This document shows positions 1 to 7,267 of a stretch of 27,976 bases of DNA, one piece after another (the stretch's first letter is position 1; the number at the start of each line of letters is the position of its first letter). Source of the stretch: CAZHAC01 sp964383855. GTDB taxonomy: Bacteria > Chloroflexota > Dormibacteria > Dormibacterales > Dormibacteraceae. Below the pieces are notes generated by a model. It had not been told where the DNA came from. It saw nothing but the letters and a program-made list of their open reading frames with translations, and ran no database searches. Position numbers and translations under genes: made by a program. The stretch is taken from assembly GCA_964383855.1 (NCBI GenBank), contig CAYLIP010000035.1, positions 1-27,976 of the forward strand, written 5' to 3'.

Positions 1-2
1 CG

Positions 3-1049
3 CACGACCTGGCCGCCCTGCGCCTGCGGGCTCAGCGGCTGACCGGCCCGCCGCACGCGTCGCCGGAGGCGGCCGTCGGGGCCCTGGGCGCCGTCCAGGC
101 CCAGGACTACCCGGCCGCCTGCTGGGCGCTCAGCCTGCGCACAGGCGCCGGCCAGTCGACCATCGATCGCCTCTTCGACGAAGGCGCCGTCCTGCGCACG
201 CACGTACTGCGGCCGACCTGGCACCTGGTCCTTCCCGAGGACGTCCGCTGGATGCAGGAGCTGACCGGGGGGCGCATCGTGCGCGGCCTGGCCGGCCGCT
301 ACCGCCAGCTCGAGCTCGACGAGACCCAGGTCATGCGGGCTTTCGACGCCATCGCCGGCGCGCTCACCGGCGGCCACCACCTCACGCGGGCCGAGCTGGG
401 AGAAGTCCTGCAGCGGGCCGGCGTGTCGCCCGAGGGGCAGCGCCTGCCCCATCTGCTGGCGCGTGCCGAGCACCAGGCGCTGATCGTCAGCGGGCCGCGG
501 CGGGCGGGGCAGTTCACATGGGCGCTGCTCGAGGAGCGCGCGCCGAAGGCCCGGACGCTGCCCCGCGCGGAGGCGCTTCTCGCGCTCGTGCTGCGCTACT
601 TCCGGGGCCACGGGCCCGCGCAGGCCCATGACTTCGCCTGGTGGTCGGGGCTGTCGCTGGCCGATGCCCGGGCCGGGCTTGAGGCAGCCGGGCCCGCGCT
701 CGAGCGCATCCAGGTCGCGGGCACGGACTACTGGATGGACCCCGCCCTCGGCCAGGCGACGGGCGCCGACGGCTGCGTGCACCTGCTGCCCAACTTCGAC
801 GAGTACACGGTCGGCTACCGCGATCGATCGGCCGCCATCGATCCCGACCGGCCCCCCGACCTGTCCGGCCTGGCCTTCGGCAGCATCCTCTCCAATGTCG
901 TCACCGTCGCCGGCCGGGTGCGGGGGTCGTGGCGCCTGCAGCGCGGCCGGGTGGAGGCGCGGATCGCGCATCCGCTCGCCCCGGCGGAAACCGCCGCCCT
1001 GGCCGCCGCCTCCGCTCGCCTCGAGGCCTTCCGCCGGCGGGATCGCTAG
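3..1049 (+). CDS. Winged-helix DNA-binding domain protein (PF06224/HTH_42), 5'-truncated
   Basis: The reading frame is open from base 3 with no start codon before the window edge, so the gene begins upstream, probably by only a few codons because the family typically starts shortly before the LAALRLRAQRL stretch seen here. About 348 residues are visible. Family hallmarks are AVQAQDYPAACWAL and RTHVLRPTWHLVLPEDVRWM near the N-terminus and LLPNFDEYTVGYRDR in the C-terminal third. The family is abundant in Actinobacteria and related soil lineages; it is a tandem winged-helix protein, related members act on DNA crosslinks or as DNA-binding proteins, and the function of this copy is not established. 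An ATG at 252 is internal and would remove the conserved N-terminus. The TAG stop (1047-1049) overlaps the opposing selB stop in a shared CTAG. Confidence 0.88.
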   Translation, partial: HDLAALRLRAQRLTGPPHASPEAAVGALGAVQAQDYPAACWALSLRTGAGQSTIDRLFDEGAVLRTHVLRPTWHLVLPEDVRWMQELTGGRIVRGLAGRYRQLELDETQVMRAFDAIAGALTGGHHLTRAELGEVLQRAGVSPEGQRLPHLLARAEHQALIVSGPRRAGQFTWALLEERAPKARTLPRAEALLALVLRYFRGHGPAQAHDFAWWSGLSLADARAGLEAAGPALERIQVAGTDYWMDPALGQATGADGCVHLLPNFDEYTVGYRDRSAAIDPDRPPDLSGLAFGSILSNVVTVAGRVRGSWRLQRGRVEARIAHPLAPAETAALAAASARLEAFRRRDR

Positions 1050-2878
1050 CGCAGCACGCGCGCGTCGCCGACCCGGCGGGTCACCCGCTGGGCGTCGAGG
1101 TGCTCGAGCAGCGCAAGCACCGGCCTTCGGGAGGCCGACATCGCGTCCCGCAGCGATCCCACGGTGACCGACCCGTCGCGCTCGACCAGCGCTCGGACGA
1201 GCTCGAGCGCGCGCTCATACGCGTCCTTCGTGAAGGCGATGTCGGCGGAGAGGCGCACCAGGTCGCCGCGCTGGACCATGGCCCTGAGCAGCTCGGAGGG
1301 CACGCCCGCCTCCCGCATCGCCTCGGGAAGCGAGGGCGGGGCGAACGGCTCGCGCCCGAGCGCCTCGAGCAGTCGCGCTGCGGGACCGCCCCGGTCGATG
1401 GTCACCTCGTGGGAGGGGAGGGCAACCTCGCCGTCGCGCTCGACCACCCCCCCTCCCGCCGCGAGCTCCGCCAGCACCGCGCCGAAGGCCGCGGGCTGCA
1501 GGCCGAGGCGGCTCTGCAGCTCACCGCGTGGCATGCCCGAGCGCAGCGGATTCCGGCGGTGATACTCGGCCAGCGCCGAGGCCGCCCGTTCCGCAACCGC
1601 AGCCCAGGCCTCAGGCGAGAAGAGCCAGGGTCCGGCTCGATGCACGTCAAGCCGCGACAGCTCGGCGCTGTCGGCCAGCGTCGCTTTCAGCAGCGCCTGC
1701 TCGGTGACGCCCCGCGGATACTTGCGCAGCTCCTCCTGCAGTACATCCCCGGCCGCCCTCCTCGCCAGCGAATCGGTGACGCGGACGTCGTGCCGGGGAT
1801 GGCGGCGCGCGGCCACGTCCGTGAACCGGCCGCCGGCCAGCGTGATCGAAGGACTGGGCACGCGAAGGACGAAGCGGTCGCCGGCGGCGGCCGCGACCGG
1901 CTGCGCCAGCCAGAGCTGGACCCAGGCCCGCTCGCCGGGGGCGATCTCGTCCTTTTCGAGGACGATCGCGCGGCAGGCGACCTCGGCGGTGCCGGTGTGG
2001 AGCAGGAGCTCGGCGCCGTGGCGAAGTCCCCTGGGCGCCCCCGAGACCACCCGCACCGACGCGTCGACCCGGCGGGTGGAGGCGAGCACCCCCGGCCGCG
2101 CCAGCACGTCGCCGCGCGCCACCTCGTCCTTCTCCACGCCGCTCAGGTTGATCGCGGCCCTCGATCCCGGCTGCGCCCGTTCCACCTTGCGGTTGTGCTG
2201 CTGGACGCCGCGGACGCGCACCCGGCGCCCGGAGGGCACGACCTCGAGCTCGTCGCCGACGCCGATGGTGCCGTCGACCAGTGTGCCGGTGACCACCGTC
2301 CCAAAGCCGCTGATGGTGAAGACCCGGTCGATCGGCAGCCGGGGGCGGCCGCGATCGGCTCGCTGCGGCGCCCGTTCCAGCAGCCCGTCAAGGCGTGTCC
2401 GCAGCTCGTCCAGGCCATCGCCGGTGAGCGCCGAGACCGCCACCACGCCGGCCCCCTCGAGCGAGGTGCCGCGGAGGGCCTGGTGCGCCTCTTCGCTGAC
2501 CAGCTCGAGCCACTCGCCGTCCACCAGGTCGCGCTTGGTTAGGACGAGCAGTCCCCGGTCGATCTCGAGGAGGTCCACGATCTCCAGGTGCTCCCTGGTC
2601 TGCGGCATCACGCCCTCATCCGCGGCCACCACCAGCAGCACGGCGTCCAGCCCGTGGACACCGGCCAGCATGTTGCGGATGAAGCGCGCGTGCCCGGGCA
2701 CGTCGACGATCCCGACCAGCCGGCCCGAGGGCAGCGTCATGTAGGCGAAGCCGAGATCGATCGTCATGCCCCGGCGCTTCTCCTCGGCCAGCCGGTCGGG
2801 GTCGATGCCGGTCAGGGCCTGGATCAGGGTCGACTTGCCGTGGTCGATGTGGCCGGCGGTGCCGACTACGAACGACAA
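1046..2878 (-). CDS. selB: Selenocysteine-specific translation elongation factor SelB
   Basis: SelB is a GTPase that carries Sec-tRNA(Sec) to the ribosome and recognises the SECIS hairpin of selenoprotein mRNAs. About 610 residues, close to the E. coli length. The N-terminus has the G1 loop GTAGHIDHGKST (residues 6-17), followed by the switch region RGMTIDLGFAY, G3 DVPGHARFI and G4 TKRD. The C-terminus consists of winged-helix repeats, and the last (VTVGSLRDAMSASRRPVLALLEHLD...TRRVGD) matches the SECIS-binding WH4 pattern. I chose the TTG at 2878-2876 because it is the only start codon directly before SFVVGTAGHID; the long open frame upstream to 4006 is antiphase readthrough of selA. The start overlaps the end of selA by 13 bp, with a GGAGGT about 12 nt upstream, implying translational coupling. 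Confidence 0.95.
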   Translation of the reverse strand: MSFVVGTAGHIDHGKSTLIQALTGIDPDRLAEEKRRGMTIDLGFAYMTLPSGRLVGIVDVPGHARFIRNMLAGVHGLDAVLLVVAADEGVMPQTREHLEIVDLLEIDRGLLVLTKRDLVDGEWLELVSEEAHQALRGTSLEGAGVVAVSALTGDGLDELRTRLDGLLERAPQRADRGRPRLPIDRVFTISGFGTVVTGTLVDGTIGVGDELEVVPSGRRVRVRGVQQHNRKVERAQPGSRAAINLSGVEKDEVARGDVLARPGVLASTRRVDASVRVVSGAPRGLRHGAELLLHTGTAEVACRAIVLEKDEIAPGERAWVQLWLAQPVAAAAGDRFVLRVPSPSITLAGGRFTDVAARRHPRHDVRVTDSLARRAAGDVLQEELRKYPRGVTEQALLKATLADSAELSRLDVHRAGPWLFSPEAWAAVAERAASALAEYHRRNPLRSGMPRGELQSRLGLQPAAFGAVLAELAAGGGVVERDGEVALPSHEVTIDRGGPAARLLEALGREPFAPPSLPEAMREAGVPSELLRAMVQRGDLVRLSADIAFTKDAYERALELVRALVERDGSVTVGSLRDAMSASRRPVLALLEHLDAQRVTRRVGDARVLR

Positions 2879-4203
2879 CTCTTGGAAGCCACCTCCAGGC
2901 AGTCGATGAGGGCCGGCTCCTCGCCCGCCAGCACCGTGCGCGGGTCGATGCAGCAGCGCCCCGCCTCGATCCGGGCGATCACGGGCGGGTCGCCGGCGCG
3001 CAGCGCGGTCGCCAGCCGCGAGGCGGGGCCCCTCAGCGCGAGCAGCACCGTGGGCAGGCCGTGCTCGGGGGCCGAACCGCCGCCGGCCTCCGAGAGCCCG
3101 TCCACGAGGTCGGTCCCGATGCCGCGTTCCCCCAGCTTGCCGGCCCAGGCCGCGGCCCGGCTGCGCAGCTCTTCGGCGGTCTGGGCGAGCATGGCCGTGG
3201 CCGGCGGCGGGCGGCCCAGGAGCCGCTCGCGCAGCGTCGCCTCGAGCGCGGCCATGGTCATCTTGTCGATGCGCAGCGCTCGGGCCAGGGGATGGCGGGC
3301 AAGCCGCTGGACGAGCTCGGAGCGCCCGAGCACGATCCCCGCCTGGGGGCCGCCCAGGAGCTTGTCGCCGCTGAAGAGCACCAGGTCGGCGTGCGCCAGC
3401 GACTCCGGCACGGTGGGCTCGTCGGCGATCGTCTCCATGGCTCCGCTGCCCAGGTCGTCGATCAGCGGCAGGCCGTGCTTCCGCGCCAGGCCGGCCAGCT
3501 CCGGCAGCGCCACGCTCTCGGTGAAGCCGACCACGCGGTAGTTCGAGGTGTGCACGCGAAGGATGGCCGCCGTGCGCTCGCCGATCGCCTCTTCGTAATC
3601 GGACAGGCGGGTGCGATTGGTGGTGCCCACCTCGACCATGCGCGCGCCCGACATCCGCATGACGTCGGGCATCCGGAATGAGCCCCCGATCTCCACCAGC
3701 TGCCCCCGCGAGACCACCACCTCGCGCCCCCGGGCGAGCGCGGCCAGGGCCAGCAGCGTCCCCGCCGCATTGTTGTTGACGACGAGCGCCGCCTCGCACC
3801 CGGTCAGGCGGCGAAGCAGGCCGGCCACGGCGGTTGCGCGCTCGCCGCGGCGGCCGGTCGCCAGGTCCAGCTCGACGTTGGAGTAAGAGGCGGCCACCGC
3901 GGCCACGGCGGCCACCGCCGCCGGGGCCAGCGGCGCCCGGCCGAGGTTGGTGTGAAGGACGACGCCGGTGCCGTTGATGACGTGGCGCAGGCGCGGCGCC
4001 AGCCATTCCGCCAGCCTTCGCTCGACGGCCGCCAGCCGCGCCTCGTCGCCGGCGGCGCCGGTCTCGCGCTCGGCGTCCAGCTGCTCGCGGATGGCGGCGG
4101 CCACCAGGGGGTGCGAGTAGGTCTGCCGGAGCCGGGCGTACCCGGGCTGGTTCAGAAGCCGCCCGACAGCGGGCAGGGATGCAGGCTTATGTAGCTGCCG
4201 CAT
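2866..4203 (-). CDS. selA: L-seryl-tRNA(Sec) selenium transferase SelA
   Basis: SelA is a PLP enzyme that converts Ser-tRNA(Sec) to Sec-tRNA(Sec) using selenophosphate. The product is 445 aa from ATG 4203-4201 (MRQLHKPASLPAVGRLL), a usual length for bacterial SelA. Visible family features are the N-terminal LPAVGRLL segment, NGTGVVLHTNLGRAPL, VVNNNAAG, RGQLVEIGGSFRMPDVM, HTSNYRVVGF, DDLGSG and the PLP-lysine motif LFSGDKLLGGPQAG with Lys281. Longer in-frame extensions into the upstream gene lack conservation. The start lies 52 bp inside the 3' end of the M50 protease gene, an unusually large overlap, and its own stop overlaps selB. selD and selC are not in the window. Confidence 0.96.
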   Translation of the reverse strand: MRQLHKPASLPAVGRLLNQPGYARLRQTYSHPLVAAAIREQLDAERETGAAGDEARLAAVERRLAEWLAPRLRHVINGTGVVLHTNLGRAPLAPAAVAAVAAVAASYSNVELDLATGRRGERATAVAGLLRRLTGCEAALVVNNNAAGTLLALAALARGREVVVSRGQLVEIGGSFRMPDVMRMSGARMVEVGTTNRTRLSDYEEAIGERTAAILRVHTSNYRVVGFTESVALPELAGLARKHGLPLIDDLGSGAMETIADEPTVPESLAHADLVLFSGDKLLGGPQAGIVLGRSELVQRLARHPLARALRIDKMTMAALEATLRERLLGRPPPATAMLAQTAEELRSRAAAWAGKLGERGIGTDLVDGLSEAGGGSAPEHGLPTVLLALRGPASRLATALRAGDPPVIARIEAGRCCIDPRTVLAGEEPALIDCLEVASKSCRS

Positions 4204-4874
4204 GCGCCAAGGATGACGGTTGACGCCGGCTGGAAGAAGATGCCGACGGCCGCGCCCAGGATGTCGAAGTGCACGAGCAGCGGGCCGAAGAAGACGACGA
4301 CCGCGGCCACGATCCAGACCGTCTGGCGGTTGGTCTCGGCTTGCATGAAGAACCGCGGATTGCGGCGCCGGAAGAAGGCGGCGACGATCTCCCACCCGTC
4401 CAGCCCCGGGATGGGCAGCAGCTGGAAGGCGAATATGGCCAGGTTCAGGAAGAAGATCGCGTAGACGAGCCAGGCCAGCATGGAGACCGGATTGGTGCCG
4501 GTCGGCCGGGGCGCGATCCCAAACGCGATCGCGGCCCGTAGCACGAGCCCGAAGACGACCGCCAGCGCAAGGTTGGCCGCCGGCCCCGCGACCGCGTAGA
4601 GCGCCCGGCGGCCGCCGCCGTAACCGATGCGGCCGGCCTGGATGGGCACCGGGTGGCCCCAGCCGATGTTGGCCAGGAAGACGGCCACCACGCCGTAGGG
4701 CTCGAGGAAGCGGCGGACCTGCGGCCGGAGGTAGCCGAAGGCGGCGACCGACCGGTCGCCCATCCGGTAGGCCGCGACCGCGTGGCCCAGCTCATGCGCC
4801 GGGATCGCCAGCACGAGCGCCGGCACCAGGTACAGCGACCAGATCAGCCAGGCAACCGGGTCTCCGCCGAACAC
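4152..4874 (-). CDS. Site-2 protease family membrane metalloprotease (peptidase M50)
   Basis: Predicted intramembrane zinc protease of 240 aa, starting at GTG 4874-4872. The zinc motif HELGH lies near residue 27-31 in the first hydrophobic segment, and a downstream NLAIFAFQLLPIPGLDGWEI segment supplies the second-site Asp (the NPxPxxDG-like motif of minimal S2P proteins). Several further hydrophobic segments are present (FLEPYGVVAVFLANIGW, LYAVAGPAANLALAVVFGLVLRAA, TVWIVAAVVVFFGPLLVHF). No PDZ domain is seen, so this is the compact S2P type. The start overlaps the stop of the preceding small gene by one base (TAGTG). The 3' end runs 52 bp into selA, and its last residues (CGSYISLHPCPLSGGF) are not obviously conserved. 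Substrate unknown; a functional link to SelA/SelB is not evident beyond co-transcription. Confidence 0.9.
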   Translation of the reverse strand: MFGGDPVAWLIWSLYLVPALVLAIPAHELGHAVAAYRMGDRSVAAFGYLRPQVRRFLEPYGVVAVFLANIGWGHPVPIQAGRIGYGGGRRALYAVAGPAANLALAVVFGLVLRAAIAFGIAPRPTGTNPVSMLAWLVYAIFFLNLAIFAFQLLPIPGLDGWEIVAAFFRRRNPRFFMQAETNRQTVWIVAAVVVFFGPLLVHFDILGAAVGIFFQPASTVILGACGSYISLHPCPLSGGF

Positions 4875-5143
4875 TATTCGATGTCGATCTTGTCGAGCCG
4901 GTCCGAGGAAACCGTTTGCGAATGCCTGGCCGAGCTGCGGGTGGTCCGGCGCCGGCGCGGCGGCGGCTCCGGACGGCGGGCCGCGGCCTGGTGCTCGTAG
5001 ATCAGGAAGAGCGCCGTCAGCAGCTCGCGCTGGGCGTTGAAGAGATGATGCTGGGCCTCGGGCGGAACCATGTCCTTGACCGCGCTCCCGAGCCGGTTGG
5101 AGAACTCATGGGCCAGCCGGGCCAGGCGTTCAGCTTCGGTCAT
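4874..5143 (-). CDS. Small hypothetical protein, partner of the ArsA-like ATPase
   Basis: An 89-aa protein whose ATG (5143-5141) overlaps the ArsA-like stop in an ATGA, and whose TAG overlaps the next GTG by one base. The N-terminal 60 residues look alpha-helical (TEAERLARLAHEFSNRLGSAVKDMVPPEAQHHLFNAQRELLTALFLIYEHQ). They are followed by a basic, proline/arginine-rich linker and an acidic tail ending in DRLDKIDIE. I do not recognise a named domain. The placement between the ArsA/HSP20-like ATPase and a membrane protease, with two overlapping junctions, suggests a stoichiometric partner or adaptor of the ATPase. The longer frame extending to 5968 is an out-of-frame shadow of the ATPase gene. 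Confidence 0.75.
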   Translation of the reverse strand: MTEAERLARLAHEFSNRLGSAVKDMVPPEAQHHLFNAQRELLTALFLIYEHQAAARRPEPPPRRRRTTRSSARHSQTVSSDRLDKIDIE

Positions 5144-6309
5144 GCCTTCCGCCCGAACCTTACCTTCAGCTCGCCGTCCTCGATGATCGCGCCCAGCGTG
5201 GGCCGCTGGGCCAGCACCCGGGGCAGCGAGATGTCGCGCCGGTAGTTGCCGACCGTGATGAAGAGCTCTCCGTTCTGGCGTGCCAGGTCGACCTCTCCGC
5301 GCTCCGCGAATGGCATCCGGAGCGCGAGCACGTACTCCTGCCCCTGCTTCTCGACGCGCTGCGGGGAGTCCTCGTAGAACCGGCCCGCCGGATCCCGCTC
5401 GTCGTAGATCACGTCGGCCATCCGGCCCAGCATCTCCTGGCCCACTACCTCGCGGTCGAAGAGGGGGACGGTGAAGATCGGCACCGGAGCGAACGACTGC
5501 TCGACCTCCTGCTGGTAGTGCTCGTGGATCTCCTGCCAGCGCTTGAAGAGAGGATCCTGGACCTGCGCCGGGAGCCGGCGATTGACGATCACCGCATCCG
5601 TGACGTAGCCGAAGAGGCTCAGGTACGTGAAGGCGCGCTTGGCCTCCTTGACCACCATCTTCTCCAGGTTGAGGACGATCCGGACGGTGGTGACCGAGCT
5701 GTCGGTCAGCACCCTCTTCATGCCCTCGAGGTCGAGGAGCAGGCTCTTCAGCGAAGCGAACACCTCGTCGCTGGGCAGCGGCATGTCCATCATCGGCTGG
5801 AGGATGGGGCGGGCCACCCTCATGGCGCGCCGCTCCCAGGGGAAGATCTTGTCCAGCCACCACTTGGCCGCGTCCGGGAAGGTGAGCAGCTGGAGCGTCT
5901 CGCCGGTGGGCGCGCAATCCACGATCAGGACGTCGTGCTCGGCCCGCTCCGCGTAGTGCTTGATCCACATCAGGGAGGCGACCTCGTCCATGCCGGGTGG
6001 GTTGGCCAGCTCCTCGGCGACGACGCTGTCCAGGCCCTGAGTGGCGAAGACGGCGGCCGCGTAGTCGTGCAGGCGGCGCCAGTTGCGCTCCATCTCGTGG
6101 AGGGCGGAGACCTCGTGCGCCCAGAGGTTGCCGGCGACCTGGACGCGGTCGGTGCCCAGCTCGGCGTCCAGCGAATCGCCGAGCGAGTGCGCCGGATCGG
6201 TCGACATCACGAGTGTCCGGTAGCCGGCTCGAGCGCAGCGCAGGGCGGTGGCGGCCGCGACCGAGGTCTTGCCGACGCCGCCCTTGCCGGTGAACAGGAT
6301 GACTCGCAC
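5140..6309 (-). CDS. ArsA/Get3-family ATPase with C-terminal HSP20-like domain
   Basis: 389 aa from GTG 6309-6307. The deviant Walker A GKGGVGKT (residues 8-15) and the STDPAHSLGDSL switch define the ArsA/Get3 branch of SIMIBI ATPases; VLIVDCAPTGETLQLLTFPDAAKWWLDK is the family Walker B/switch II region. The last ~70 residues (YVLALRMPFAERGEVDLARQ...ELFITVGNYRRDISLP) resemble the small HSP20-like domain often appended to bacterial ArsA homologs. Bacterial members with this architecture are not tied to arsenic: no arsB, arsC, arsR or metalloid-binding cysteine cluster is seen here. A chaperone or membrane-targeting role is more plausible, supported by the adjacent tail-anchored protein and membrane protease. 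Overlaps the downstream small gene by 4 bp. Confidence 0.93.
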   Translation of the reverse strand: MRVILFTGKGGVGKTSVAAATALRCARAGYRTLVMSTDPAHSLGDSLDAELGTDRVQVAGNLWAHEVSALHEMERNWRRLHDYAAAVFATQGLDSVVAEELANPPGMDEVASLMWIKHYAERAEHDVLIVDCAPTGETLQLLTFPDAAKWWLDKIFPWERRAMRVARPILQPMMDMPLPSDEVFASLKSLLLDLEGMKRVLTDSSVTTVRIVLNLEKMVVKEAKRAFTYLSLFGYVTDAVIVNRRLPAQVQDPLFKRWQEIHEHYQQEVEQSFAPVPIFTVPLFDREVVGQEMLGRMADVIYDERDPAGRFYEDSPQRVEKQGQEYVLALRMPFAERGEVDLARQNGELFITVGNYRRDISLPRVLAQRPTLGAIIEDGELKVRFGRKA

Positions 6310-6318
6310 CGCCTGACT

Positions 6319-6672
6319 CTACTCGCGGCCCGGCTCGCCACCGCGGGCCTGGCTGATCGCCTGCCTCTCCTCGCCGGTGAGCGTGTGCGGCGAGTCCCAG
6401 CCCCGCACCGGCTTGGCATAGACACGGCAGCGATCGCGGTGGTAGAGCCCGGTCAGGAGGACGCCGTCGCCGCCGGCGTCGAGCAGGGCGACCGCAAAGG
6501 AGTAGTCACCACCGGTGTCGTGGTAAGGGTTGAAGCGAACCACGCCCACCTTCTGCAGGCTCCGGGCCGAGGGCGGCAGCGCGTCGGACGCGCCTCGCCC
6601 GCGCGCGCTCCGCTCGAGCCTGGCGGCCCGCCGCAGCGACCAGAGAGCGAGGGCGAGGGCGGCCACCGCCAC
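6319..6672 (-). CDS. DUF4446 family membrane-anchored protein
   Basis: Conserved C-terminal block SLQKVGVVRFNPYHDTGGDYSFAVALLD...GVLLTGLYHRDRCRVYAKPV, followed by LTGEERQAISQA, is characteristic of DUF4446 (PF14584). Function is unknown; in other phyla the family is often found near chromosome-partitioning genes, but none are seen here. Starting at GTG 6672-6670 gives 117 aa but leaves only about 11 hydrophobic residues before WSLRR. In the same frame, the bases between this GTG and the upstream stop encode further hydrophobic residues (AAPAILASAALVV) that would complete a normal transmembrane helix, so the real start may be a non-canonical codon near 6693-6711. The coiled-coil linker usual in the family is largely missing. 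Confidence 0.85.
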   Translation of the reverse strand: MAVAALALALWSLRRAARLERSARGRGASDALPPSARSLQKVGVVRFNPYHDTGGDYSFAVALLDAGGDGVLLTGLYHRDRCRVYAKPVRGWDSPHTLTGEERQAISQARGGEPGRE

Positions 6673-6707
6673 GACCAGGGCGGCTGAGGCCAGGATGGCC
6701 GGCGCGG

Positions 6708-7040
6708 CTACTTGACGAACAGTGGGATCAGCTGCGACCCCACGCCCAGGAGCACCAGCATCAGCACCATGACGATGCCCAGCTTGGCCAGGTCCGAGGT
6801 GAAGTAAGGGACGCGGTCGAGCGGGATCGCCGGGTCGTCGTCGCCGATCAGGATGCCGCGCTGGCCGCGGCGGCCGGAACCGGGGGCGCGGGGCGCCAGC
6901 GACATCTCGACGGCGCGGACCATGGCCTGGTCACCGCCGGTGCGCGCGGGCTGGCGATCGGCGGGAGTGGCGGCGGGAGCGGTGGGCGCCGGCGGACGGG
7001 GCCGCGCCCGAACCGGGCGCTTCTTGGTCTTCCGAGCCAT
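6708..7040 (-). CDS. Small C-terminally membrane-anchored protein, unknown function
   Basis: 110 aa from ATG 7040-7038. Residues 1-35 are basic and rich in Pro/Ala/Arg (MARKTKKRPVRARPRPPAP), likely disordered and cytoplasmic. The middle contains a short acidic patch (GDDDPAIPLDRVPYF), and residues 86-109 form one hydrophobic helix ending three residues from the C-terminus (LGIVMVLMLVLLGVGSQLIP). That topology is tail-anchored, notable because an ArsA/Get3-type ATPase is encoded two genes downstream. No named domain recognised. First gene of the minus-strand run ending in selB. Confidence 0.65.
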   Translation of the reverse strand: MARKTKKRPVRARPRPPAPTAPAATPADRQPARTGGDQAMVRAVEMSLAPRAPGSGRRGQRGILIGDDDPAIPLDRVPYFTSDLAKLGIVMVLMLVLLGVGSQLIPLFVK

Positions 7041-7065
7041 CGGCTGGTGAGTTTACTGGCAAAGA

Positions 7066-7133
7066 GCAGGCAGGCGATTGGGGGGCCTGTTCGGGGACGT
7101 GGGGTGCGAGGTTGTCGAGGTCCGCCTGCCTGC
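7066..7133. repeat. 11-bp perfect inverted repeat with 46-bp loop
   Basis: GCAGGCAGGCG at 7066-7076 and its exact reverse complement CGCCTGCCTGC at 7123-7133 flank a 46-bp spacer that contains the first copy of the direct repeat. It could form a large hairpin or be a pair of operator sites; no U-tract follows either arm, so a terminator is unlikely. Confidence 0.55.
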
Positions 7134-7183
7134 CGCTGAGCGCCGGATCACAACGTGCTTGGACGTGGGGTACGAGATGTTGT
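7095..7183 (+). repeat. Pair of imperfect 21/23-bp direct repeats
   Basis: GGACGTGGGGTGCGAG followed by GTTGT (7095-7115) recurs as GGACGTGGGGTACGAG, a 2-nt insertion, then GTTGT (7161-7183). One substitution and one 2-nt indel separate them, with starts 66 bp apart. The second copy is additionally flanked by CACAAC (7149-7154) and its reverse complement GTTGTG (7179-7184). The spacing is close to six helical turns, compatible with a regulator binding the same face. Confidence 0.5.
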
Positions 7184-7232
7184 GTTCCGCGGTGTTTTGT
7201 ACACCACCATGTAGTCGCTGTCAACCGATTTC

Positions 7233-7241
7233 TTATCCACA
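7233..7241 (+). promoter_or_regulatory. Consensus DnaA-box 9-mer TTATCCACA
   Basis: An exact match to the consensus DnaA box, 27 bp before the zinc-ribbon gene. A weaker lookalike, TTGTACACC, lies at 7197-7205. I saw no dnaA, dnaN, parAB, gyrA or rpmH nearby, so calling an origin is not supported; a chance match or DnaA-regulated promoter remains possible. Confidence 0.3.
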
Positions 7242-7267
7242 GCCGATTCGTGTAAGAGTTCCACAGG

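Larger units (their letters stand above)
7041..7267. promoter_or_regulatory. Divergent AT-rich intergenic region with repeats
   Basis: A 227-bp region between the divergently transcribed tail-anchored gene (-) and zinc-ribbon gene (+). It is markedly poorer in GC than the surroundings: bases 7181-7260 contain 38 G/C of 80. It should hold promoters in both directions, but I cannot assign convincing -35/-10 pairs. It contains an 11-bp inverted repeat, imperfect direct repeats and a consensus DnaA-box 9-mer, each listed separately. Confidence 0.55.

Noticed and set aside
929..2542. 537-aa plus-strand open frame opposite selB
   Set aside because: It is the high-GC antisense shadow of selB; its translation is Arg/Pro/Gly-rich with no domain, while the minus frame has the full SelB GTPase motifs.
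2879..4006. N-terminal extension of selB into selA (986-aa frame)
   Set aside because: The extension is low-complexity and antiphase to selA, and conserved SelB sequence begins right after TTG 2878.
5140..6309. Arsenite efflux ATPase ArsA
   Set aside because: No arsB/arsR/arsC neighbours or metalloid cysteine cluster; the HSP20-like tail and context fit the non-arsenic ArsA/Get3 group.
7041..7267. Chromosomal replication origin
   Set aside because: Only one perfect DnaA box and none of the usual origin neighbours (dnaA, dnaN, parAB, rpmH, gyrA).
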